Notes under the pieces: model-generated
Told to the model about the DNA's origin: nothing
Databases searched by the model: none
What the model saw: only the letters and a program-made list of their open reading frames with translations
Shown: positions 50,998 to 61,900 of the stretch, in pieces
Numbering within the stretch: position 1 is the stretch's first letter
Layout: each line of letters opens with the position of its first letter
NCBI GenBank assembly: GCA_027625915.1
Contig: JANTQA010000036.1
Location: 8,267,001 to 8,331,000, forward strand
Reading direction: 5' to 3'
Length of the DNA stretch: 64,000 bases
DNA from: Anaeramoeba flamelloides
Lineage: Eukaryota > Metamonada > Anaeramoebidae
Position numbers and translations under genes: made by a program

Positions 50998-53900
50998 CAA
51001 ATAGTCACAAGTTGCCAAAACCCGAGTAAAACTGAAAATGCAACTTTAGCAATTAGTGGTGGTCTAAAAATCTTTTTGTATTGTTTATTGGGCCTGTTTG
51101 TTATTTTCTTCATTCTCTTTCTCAAATACATTCTCAAGAAAACCAAAAAGAGTCCTACAACAAACAAAAATCAAAAATCGACACAAAAAAAGAAATCTAC
51201 AGATAGCGCATCTGAAGATCTTCTTTTGCCGAAAAGTGAAAGCGAAAAAGAGCTGTTAAAGGACACGGTTCCTATTGATAAAACAAAGACAAAGAAAAAT
51301 GGTTACTCAAAACTTGAAGAAACTCAAAAGAATGAAAGTATACAAGTTGGGGTCATTCAAATCGAGACAATTAAAAGCGATAAAACTGGTAAAAATGAAC
51401 CTGATCTTTCAGAATTATCTTTACAAGAGGAATTAGACTCCAAAAAAGAAATTGTAATAGTCCAGGTAAAAGAAACTGAAATTAAAACAGAATCAGAATC
51501 AGAATCAGAACCAGAACAAGAACAAGAACAAGAACAAGAACCAGAAGAACCAAAAATAGAAAAAGAACAAACTGAGGAATTAAAAAAAGAAACACAAAAA
51601 AAAATAGAAATAGTCCAGGTAAAAGAAACTGAAATCAAAACAGAACAAGAATCAGAACAAGAAAAAGAAGAACCAAAAAAAGAAAAAGAAGAACCAAAAA
51701 TAGAACAAGAAGAAACAAAAAAAGAAATAGAAAAAGAACAAAACGAGGAATTAAAAAAAGAAAGTGAAACATTTGAGGAAAAAGAAACCGAATCAGAACC
51801 AGAACAAGAACAAGAACAAGAACAAGAACAAGAACAAGAACAAGAAACAAAAGAAGAAACAAAAAAAGAAACAGAAAGAGAACAAACTGAGGAATTAAAA
51901 ATTGAAATAACAAAAGAAGTAAAAAAAGAAAAAGAAAAAGAAACAAAAAAAGAAAAGGTCAAAATAATTGAAAAGATTCAAACTGAAGAAACAATAGTCG
52001 AAAAAACAATCAAAAAATTACCAGAATTACCACTTGAAATTACAGCAATGAAATGCCTTGAAATAAACTGCAATAATGTGATAGTTTCATGGGAAAAGCC
52101 AAATAAAGAAGAAATTGAATTTTATGAACTGGAACTAATTTCTTTATTAACAACAAACGAACAACCGTTATATTTTGAAACTACCAAAAATGAGTTTAAT
52201 TTCAAAAAGTTGATACCTGGTACGGAATATCAAGTCAGGATCCAATCAAAAAATGAAACTGGTTTTAGTAAAAAATCAAAACCATTCAATTTTGTTAGTG
52301 ATCTTGAATCTCCATCCAAAATATTCAAACAAGATATCCATATTCTCAATATAGAATCAAGACAAATCGAACTCAAATGGGCAGGAAATGATAAAAAACA
52401 GAAAATTGATTTTTATCAAATTAATTTATTTGATGCTAATGGGAATTTGTATTTTAAGAAAGAAACAAAAGAAACAAGTATTATAATGAATAAATTAAAA
52501 CCAAATCATGAATATTCATTAATGATCAGATCACACAATGTCAAGGGCTTTTCTGAAAATTCTGAAAAAATTAAAATTAAAACATTAATTTCAAACCCAG
52601 AAGAAATCAGAGACATTAAAATTAAAAACATTGAAAAAGATACATTATTTTTGGAATGGGAAAACCCAGAAGACAACGGTAGCAAAATTGATTATTATAG
52701 AATTGAAATCACAAGATCAATACAAAAGCAGAAAGAAAAACAACAAGAAATCGAAATTGAAATTGAAAAAGAAACAGAAAAAGAAACAGAAAAAGAAATA
52801 GAGAATAAAAATGAAAAAAAAATTATTATTGAACTCAGCGAAACAAAAACTCTAGTTGACGGTTTAATTCCACAACAAAAATACACACTTCAAATTATGG
52901 CACATAATAAAAAAGGATTTTCAACAAAATCAAAAATACAAAAATTTGAAACAAAAAAAGGGATTATAAAAAAATTAAACGAAAATGATGATCAGGCACT
53001 AAAATTAATAAACGTTTTACCAGAACAGATAACAAAACCCAATATATTAAAACTTACTTTAAATATGGTTACAATTAGTTGGGAGGCTTTTAATGATTAT
53101 AAATTACAAAGTAATTTAATTGATTTTTATAAGATTCAATTCAATGAGTATACAAGCAAGATGAATAATTCATGGTTTCAAAAGCCAATAACAGAGCATT
53201 TCACCACACTCAATCCAATGTTTAGTTTAACAGATTTAAAACCCGATACTGATTATTCAATCAATATACAAGCACATAACTCTAATGGATATGGATCACT
53301 ATCAAAGGAAATAAAATTCAAAACTTTAAAAAAAAAAAATTCTTTTAAAATTAAATCAAAAAAAGAATTTAAAGATGAGATTTTGATCGAAATTGATTAT
53401 GCAAATAACGAGAACGAAAATACCGATGAAGATGTATTAATTTATAAAGTTAATTATTATAAAGAAAATGAAAAAGAAACCCCGTTTTTAATTGATTTTA
53501 TTCAAAATAAAACAAAAACCCTTCTTTTAAAAAAACAAGAAAACAATTGTACGATCTTTATTCAGACTTATGATCAAAAAAACCAAAAATATATTAATGA
53601 TTCAAAATTTTATCTCCATTTTAAACCAATGAACCAATTAAAGCCAAAAACCATAGAAGATATAAATTTGAACAAAGCAATTAATAATAATAATAATTAT
53701 TATATTTTAAAATGGGAGACCCCAAACGATAATAAATTAAAAAACACACATTACGAAATCCTTTTAAAAGATGTAAATTCAAATAAAACCAAAACCGTTA
53801 TTAGCAATACAAATAGTAAAAAAATCACTGGCTTAAAACCATTATCTAAATATGTGATTAATATTATTTCAATAAACGAATATGGAAAAAGTAAGAAATC

Positions 53901-55740
53901 AAAAGACTATGAATTTACAACAGAATCTGGCAAGCCAAATCAAATACAAAACATCAAATTAATAACAACTGAAAATAATTTATTCAAATTTGATTGGGAA
54001 GAACCAGAAGATAATGGTAGCAAAATTGATTTTTATAAGATTCAATTAAATGAATATACAAGCAAGATGAATAATTCATGGTTTCAAAAGCCAATAACAG
54101 AGCATTTCACCACACTCAATCCAATGTTTAGTTTAACAGATTTAAAACCCGATACTGATTATTCGATAAGCATACAAGCACATAATTCTAATGGGTATGG
54201 ATACCGATCCAAGGAATATAAATTTAAAACCAAAATAAATGTGCCTAATAAAATCACCAAGATTCAAATCAATGGAATTACCTTAACTGGTATTGAATTA
54301 AGTTGGTTAAAGCCAAAGAATGTCGAAAAAATTAAAAAATATAAAATAGAATTATTTGATTTCCAAAATAAAATAAAGCCACTCAAATATTTTGTTAAAG
54401 AGCAACCACAACTAACAATTAAAGATCTGCTACCTAATACTAAATATTTTCTTCAAATCCAATCATCAAATTCTATTGGATGGTCGGAAATTTCAATGCC
54501 ATTCCATTTCAAAACATTATCCGACAATCCTAGCCCAGTTACAAGCATTGGGAAAGAACTATTAAATGCAAAAAAAATCAGATTCTTTTGGGATGAACCA
54601 AATAATAATGGATCAAAGATCCAATTCTATAAAGTATCAATATTTAAAGGAAATCAAAAAACAAATCCACTCCTTATTGAATTTATTCAAAATAATGCAT
54701 TCACTTTCCAATTTCAAAACGTGAATTCAAATTACAAAATTATCATTCAAGCATACAATGAATTGGGATATTCAAAGACAACCGAAAAATCACAATTAAT
54801 TTTTGCCACTAAACAAAAAATTTCTGTTCCAGATAAAATATCCAATATCAAAATTTCTAATTTATCAAGTACAAATTGTATTTTGGAATGGGACCGACCA
54901 AACGAGAACGGTTCTGAAATTACATATTATGAAATCACATTAATTAATATAAAATTAAATTTAAAACAAAAAATTATAAGTCAGGATACAAGCAAAAAGT
55001 TAATAGACTTATCACCAAATAAAAAATATATTATTAATATCATTTCAATGAACGAACTAGGTAAAAGTAAGAAATCAAAAGACTATTATTTTAAAACAAA
55101 CCCAGATAAGCCAGATACAATTAAATTTGTCGAATGTAGTTTAAAAACAGAAAACGCAATTACTTTGAAAATTCAAAGACCAAATGACAACGGCTCTGAA
55201 ATTGATTATTATCAAATTAAATTATTTGATGAAAAGGAAAATATTGAGATTTTAAATAAAAATTCTGAATCAATAATAATCAAAATTGACGATTTATTGC
55301 CAAATAATAATTACACAGCTAAAATTTGGGCACACAATGAATATGGCAATTCACCCAGCGCCTATGTAACTAGAATAACAACAAATCCAACATTACCTAA
55401 AAAAATTAACCAAATTGAATGTATCAACTCTACAATGGATCAATTAGTTTTAAAATGGTCTAATGCTTCCCAAGATGACACAATAATAAATTATCAATTA
55501 CGATATGGCGAAAAATCGCAAGACAATAATAAATTCCAAAAAATTTTTTCATCAGAGAATACCACTGCTTTAAATAATTTGTTACCAAATACAGAATATT
55601 GGGTTCAAATCAATTCAAAAAATATTACAGGCCTAAGTGAATTTTCTGAGAAAAAATACTTTAAAACAAATACTAAATTGGATTCAGAACAACAGAAATT
55701 AGAAATTAATAACCAGACAAACGAAAAAGAAGAAAAATAA
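50845..55740 (+). CDS. receptor-shaped membrane protein with about twelve fibronectin type III domains, 2 exons
   Basis: Exon 1 is 50845-50905 and exon 2 is 51005-55740; they join in phase 1 to 1598 residues. Exon 1 encodes a signal peptide (MSNFTFTHFFFLFLFPFLV). Some 20 residues then precede a transmembrane helix (LYCLLGLFVIFFILFLKYIL, residues 45-64) ending in KKTKK, so by the positive-inside rule the large C-terminal part faces the cytosol. Residues about 90-355 are Glu/Lys/Gln/Thr-rich. From about residue 362 come roughly twelve FN3 modules, recognisable by W.xP..(N)GS-I-xY near strand C and L.P.T.Y.I.A.N..G near strands E-F; the fifth is degenerate and the third has an EKETEKE insertion. 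FN3 modules mediate protein contacts. Two modules share a 110-nt identical block. The frame is kept through A-runs up to 12 nt, so it looks functional. Partner unknown. Confidence 0.85.
53149..53258 (+). repeat. 110-nt block identical to 54055-54164 (within FN3 gene)
   Basis: Encodes NEYTSKMNNSWFQKPITEHF-type sequence in the fourth FN3 module. The nucleotide sequence is identical to the seventh module, and similarity continues for some tens of bases on both sides. Confidence 0.9.
54055..54164 (+). repeat. 110-nt block identical to 53149-53258 (within FN3 gene)
   Basis: Second member of the identical pair, in the seventh FN3 module, 906 bp downstream. Confidence 0.9.
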
Positions 55741-55744
55741 AATG

Positions 55745-56275
55745 AATACAATTCCAATAAATTTTAAAAAAGAGTATTAAATTTTGACAACATTTATCAT
55801 AAAATTACTTTTTCAGGATCAAAATCCTTGGCAACCAAATAATAAATTGTAATATTTATTTAATATTAGAAGTAATTCTAAAACTAATTATTCATTTTTC
55901 AACTATTTATTAAAATTTATTTCAAAAATCCAAAAAATTAATTTCAAAATTTATTTAAAAGTTCTTTTTTGAATTTTTATTTTTAAATTAGTCTTAAAAA
56001 AACTTTAAAAGTAATAGTGTTTGAAAAAAAAAAAAAAAAATGATTAAAAATCTAGTATTTATAAATAATTATAAAAAAAAATCAATTATTTTATAATATT
56101 TTTAATATTTTATTACAGGGCTAATTGTAATTAGTCAATTTTTTTTTTTTTTTTTTCTTGAATTTTTTTTTTAAATTTAACACATTGGATAATTATATTA
56201 AAATATTGAGTTTAAAAAAAGATTAATTTTAATATTTTATTTATTTTTGAAGAGAGAAAATCACTTTTCTCTTGT
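55745..56275. other. 3' flank of the FN3 gene
   Basis: No gene; A/T homopolymers. Confidence 0.5.
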
Positions 56276-56279
56276 GTGC

Positions 56280-56485
56280 CTTTAGGTTTTTTTTTAATTT
56301 AAAAGAATTGAGTAAAATCTTAGATTTTTCTTTATTCTTTTAAATTCTGGAAAATGCTGTTAGGTTTTTTTTTTACTTTTTGAAATGGAAAGAAAATTTA
56401 TTTAATTTTATTTAAAATTCAAAAATTAAAAAAAAGCTTAAGCACTCGACGGTTCTCTGCCGAACTATACGGCACTGGACGGCAA
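56280..56485. repeat. hairpin-module repeat, copy 3
   Basis: The hairpin at about 56298-56356 is degenerate in its left arm (AATTTAAAAGAATTGAGTAA) but keeps ATTCTTTTAAATTCTGGAAA. It is followed by TACTTTTTGAAATGGAAAG and by GC-richer units CACTCGACGG, TATACGGCACTGGACGGCAA that correspond, inverted, to the AGTGCCGTA units of copies 1 and 2. Confidence 0.6.
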
Positions 56486-56489
56486 TTGA

Positions 56490-57765
56490 CAATATGACTG
56501 TTTGAAATTTCGATTTTGCTGTGTTATAATTGTTAGATATAATTAAACTTCCCAACTAATTCAATTTTGCAATTTTTTTAGTTTGTCAAACCATTAATTC
56601 TAAATCCAATAATATAATTCCTAATTTTACCAATTTATTTTTTCATTTTCAATTATTCAAAAAGTTAGAACCATTTTTATTTTTTTTTTAAATTTTGTTA
56701 TCTGATTTTTCTATCAATTTCAAAACTATATTTCATAATGATTGACCCATTAAAAATCAAATTTTGATAATAAATATTTTTATAAAAACATGTTAAATAT
56801 TATAATAAAAAAATTAATATTTTAATATTCAGTTCTATATAATAGAAATAGTTGTTTTTCATCTCAAAATAAAATAAAAAAAAGTTAAAAAAAAAAAAAA
56901 GGAAAAAAAATTGATCATTTATTATGATATTTAGTTTATATTCTTCAGTATAGTTTTAAATTTGTAAAAATCACTTTTTGCTTCAGTTTTATAAATTAAT
57001 CATGGTGAATGGATATTAATTTGTAAGAAATTTGTGAGTGATTTATTGATAAATAAAATAATTCTTTAAAATACATTTTTTGTCAAATCATGTATTTTGA
57101 GACTATAATGAAGTTGACTCAAAATGAGAGCTTTAAAAGATGTTATTTTGAAACCTATATTGAGTTTATTGTGTTGAAACTATAGATAAACTGTTTATTA
57201 GAATTTTTTCACTTTTATCAAAATATATTTAAGGTGTGTGTTTTTTTCAAACCAAATTCCAAGATAAAAATTATCTTTTAATTCTTTTTTCTAATTCATT
57301 TTTTATTATGTATGCAAATAATGTATATTTTTCTTATTTCAAAAATCCTTTCTAAATTATTTTTAGAGAGATTAAAGCTACCTTCATAATGAGAATTAGA
57401 TCATCTGCTTACATTTGAACATGAAAATCTAGCTTTTCATATCCCTCTAGTATGAAATAAGATATAAATGGGAAGATTCTTGGTGATAAGGAACACCCTT
57501 GATAAACCCAAATTCCTTCTTTTTTATAATTTCATAAGAGCCGATTTTGATGGTTTCATCTTTTATAAAATTTTTAATAGATTGATAAATTAATATTTGA
57601 ATCATTGAATTTAAATATTTATATAGATAAATATTAAAAAAGATTAATTTTTATTCTTTAATTGTTTTTTCTATATAATTTAAGAATTTAATAATTTGTC
57701 CCATTTAAATTTCAATCTAAAAAGAATAGCTTCAATAAAATCTAAAACAAAAAAACCAATCTAAA
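56490..57765. other. intergenic DNA, no gene seen
   Basis: No protein-like frame on either strand. Confidence 0.5.
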
Positions 57766-57767
57766 TA

Positions 57768-58113
57768 GAATGTTGTAAAATATAGAGTTTTTACAATTTT
57801 CAAGATAAATAAAGAGTTTCAGGCATTTATCCAAAATTTTGGTAATAGTAATTATATTTTCGGTTTATTATAACCCAAAAATAATAATTTTAATCAAAAA
57901 ATCGTTAATGAATACCAATCTTTGAATTATTTTTTAAAAAGACATTTTTTCAAATAAATTATTGGTATTCACCACACAATTTAATACTTGTAATCCCATT
58001 GGGATCAAAAATCAAATTAGACATTTTGTTTACTATTATGAAATTATTGATAAAAGCAACGAACTCTTTATTTATCTTGAAAATTATAAGAATTATCTTT
58101 TTTACAACATCCG
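57768..58113. mobile_element. MITE family E, copy 2
   Basis: Same length and structure as 25921-26266: GATGTTGTAAAA-type ends, GATAAATAAAGAGTT just inside both, and an inner inverted pair (AATACCAATCTTTGAATTA and its counterpart around ATTGGTATTCACC). Confidence 0.75.
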
Positions 58114-58119
58114 ATATTA

Positions 58120-58965
58120 ATACACGTGTATATAAAAAAATAATGTTAAAACAAATTTATTAAATGTATCAGGATTTTTATTTTAGAAATTATTTAAAAT
58201 TATAAATTTTTTTGATTTTTGGAATTAAATTTTTAAATAATAGAATTAAAATTAATTTTAATACTCTTTTTCTTTGGAATTTGTCCTATAAGTTATCCAA
58301 TTTTGATAAATATTGTATTTTTTTTCGATAATTTTACACAAAGAAATAACAAAAAAAAATAATTTTCCTTATTTTATTGAAACATTATTCCAATCGTCCT
58401 ATTACTAATTTCCAAATTAGAAATGAAAATGATCTCATTTAGATTTGAAAAAAAATTCATAAGAATTATTGACAAATAACTCTACAATTAAAAGTATTAT
58501 ACACCATTGGAAATTAATCTTTTTTATAATTATTTTACATTCTTTAAATGTTTTGAACAATTTCAGGTTTTAAAGATAAATATACAATATTTTGAAAGAA
58601 TATAAAAACAATTGGTTTTGTCAAAAGAATTACCCACTAACCAATTTTTTAAATAACAATAATAATAACATCATCCAAAAAATGATAATTATTGAGAAAA
58701 TAAATTATTTTTGCCAAAACTCCCCAAACGAAAAGGTATATTTAAAAACAAGAAAAAAATTAATAGAAAAAAAATTGAAAAACAAAAAAAATAAAATAAC
58801 TTTTTAATTCTTTTTAGAATTAACAATAATAAATTTACAATTATTCTCTCGGGTTATTTTATGAGAATAATAAGATTTAATCAAATAATGAATAATTATT
58901 TTTGGTGAGAAACATGTTACTCAATTTCTTTTCCTTAGTTTTTTTTAGGTGTATTTGTGCTTTCC
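58120..58965. other. intergenic DNA, no gene seen
   Basis: The + frame at 58592-58807 is Asn/Lys/Ile only and unconvincing. Confidence 0.45.
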
Positions 58966-58968
58966 ATG

Positions 58969-61900
58969 TTAACTAATTTTGCTCTTTTTTTTTTTTTTTT
59001 TTTTTTTTTTGATGGTATCACGAGAATTTGATTTTGATAATTTTTTGTTGGATTTTAGTGTATTGGCTTTCTTTGTCCTCACTGTTTTTTTATTTTTTGA
59101 ATAGTCTTTTCTATTCAAATTTCTTTGTGTTATAGCTCTTCTTTTCTGTTTTTTCCCTTTGGTATCATGTTTTGTGTCAAGTGACACTTTAGGATGCTTT
59201 TTGGATCGTCTTTGTTTCCTTTTTTCAGACCTTTCAGACATTTCAGATGAATCTGATTTCTCTGCAGTTAAACCCTTGTCCGAATTATTCATTTTTAAAT
59301 TATCTTTTGATTTTGGATTCGCATTATTCGCTTTTTCTAATACTAAATTATTTTTGCTCATCTTTGTAAACAATTCCTTTTTAGAGAGATCACTGGACTC
59401 TGATTTTAATAAATTTTGATACTTCAGACGATTAAATTGCTTTAAAAATTTGGAAGAAGAATCGAGATCATCAAAATATAAGATTAAGTTGATCTCAGTA
59501 AACACAACTATTCTTACTACTTTTTTGTTGCTACTTTTTTTCATTACTAAAGAGTCCTTATTCAAATCATAGAGGGTTTTGCCTTTATTTTTAAAGTCGC
59601 AAACAAATTTGTCTTGTATTGAAACAGATCCTTCCTCAATAATATGCTTCCCCTTTTTTTGAACAACTTTAAACCACTCAGGATTTTCTCTTAATAATCT
59701 GATCCGTTTTTTTTCTTCTTCAATTCTCCTCTTCCTTTCTTCTTCTTCCTTCACCCTCTTCAATTCTTCTTCTTCCTTTTTCCTTTTCAATTCTTCTTCT
59801 TCCCTTTCTTTATTTTTTTTCACCCGAATCTGGTTATTTCTTTCTTGCAATTTCTCTCTCATTGATTGCCTATTCCTAATTTTAACTTCCTTCATTTTCC
59901 TTTTTTTCTCCCTTTGGATTTTTCTCATTTGAGACTTTTGCATTTTGACTCTTCTTTTGTTTTCCTTTTTTTCCTTTTTGATTTCTTTGGCTTTTTTTTT
60001 TTTTCAGCCCTTTGTTCCCGTAATTCCTTCATTTTTCGTTTTTTCATCACCTTTTCTTGTCTTCGCACTTGCTTTTTTTGTTTTCGTATTTTCTTTCTTC
60101 CCTTAATTACCTTCATTTCTTCAACATTATTTGTTAAGGATTCCGCTTCTTCAGAATCGATGGAACTTCCGTCTTCCACTTTGGTTAATGTCATTGACAA
60201 ACCCTGTAATGTTTTTAACATTGAGTTGACATCTTCATCTGCTTCATCTTCGAGGGCGTTATCCTTGAGCTGCTCTTTTTCCCATTCATCGGCTTCATCT
60301 AAATTAACAATATCAATTTCTTCTTCCGTTTCAACATCGGAAACGTCAGTATCAGTGTCTACAACTTTTAAGGCGTTGATCCCGTTTTGTACATTTGAAA
60401 GCACATTAAGTAAAATTAAATATTCTTGATCGACTTCTTCTCCTTTACCTTTTTGTAATTTTCTCTTTTCTTGTAATTTTAAGACAAGTAGATCCAATTT
60501 TTGTGATAATTGGTTGATTTCGTTTTTAATTCCGCTTGACGCTTGCTTTCTTTCCTCCCTTCTTCGTTTTTTTTCCTCAATTCTTTTTTGAAATTCCAAT
60601 TTTCTTTTTTGTAATAATTCTTGTTTTTTTTTCTTCTTTTCTGCCTTGAGTCGTTTCTTTTCTTCCTTTTGTTTCCTTTTTTCTTCTCTTTTTAAGAGTT
60701 TTCTTTGCTTTCTTTCCTCCTTTTTCTTTTTTTTTTCCTCCCTTTTCTTTTGCTTTAATATTTCTCTACGCTTTTCATTTTCTTCAAAATTCAAAGAATT
60801 CTGTTCTTTTTTTGAATTTAATTTTTCGATCTCCTTTAATATTTCTTTGAATTTTTCTTCATTGCTTAGTTTGAAATTATTTTTGATTATTGTACTAATA
60901 ACTGGGAAGGAATATAATAAGAAATCAAACTCCTTTTCTCTTTCCTTTTCACTTTCAGCTCTTTCGGAATTTTCTTCATTTTGGTCCTTATTGCTATCTT
61001 CATTGCTATCAGTGCTGCTTGTTAAATAAGAATCACTTGAAGTTGAAGATAATGACGAGGTGGAATCGGAACTGAAATTTAATAAATCATCTTGATGGAT
61101 AATAAAGGATATTTGATTTATGCTTTTTTCAATTTTTTCAAAAATTTGATCTTCATCGTAAGTTTCTGTTATATCGTCACCACCACTATTATTTTTTGTG
61201 TTGCTTTCATTTTTAATTGTTTCTTTGGAATTACCTTCCGTGATATTTACATTATTATTCTTGATATTTTCATTATTAGTCTTGATATTTTTAAAATTAT
61301 CTTGAATTGTTTCAAACTGCTTTTCCACTCTTTGCTTTTTTTGTTTGGTAGATTCCGATTTTCTTCTTTTTGCTTCCATCATCCTCTCTTTCTCTTCCTC
61401 TTTTCTTTGCTTTTCTTCTAATTTTTTCTTCAATTTTTCTTCTTTCAGTCTTTCTTTCTCTTCTTTTTCTTTTCTCTTTTGTTCTTTTAGTTCCTCTTTC
61501 ATTTTTTTCTGCTTTTCTTTTTCGATTTGTTTCCTTTCCATTTCCATTTTAATTTCTTTTTCTCTTTTTAACCGTTCCTCTTTTTCCTTCTCCAACCTTT
61601 CTGTTCTTTGCTCTTGTTCTAATTTCAGTCTTATTAACCTTTGTTCATTTTCTTTTCTTCTTCTCAGTTCCATTTGCCTTTCTTCTTCTTCTTCTTTTTC
61701 TAATAAGAGTCTTTTCGCCTTTTCGTCTTCTTCTTTGATTTGTAATTGTCTTTTTTCTTCTTCTCGTTCCAGCATTAATTTTTTATTTTCAATTTCTTGT
61801 TCAGCCCTTTTTTTAATTTGTTTTTGTTCTTTTAAAAATTGGATCATTATTTTATTTTTCTTTTCTTCGAATTTTGTTAAATTTTCTAATCTTTCTTCTT

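Noticed and set aside
51357-51962. - strand Ser/Phe/Cys-rich frame of 201 codons
   Set aside because: Antisense of the Glu/Gln repeat of the FN3 gene.
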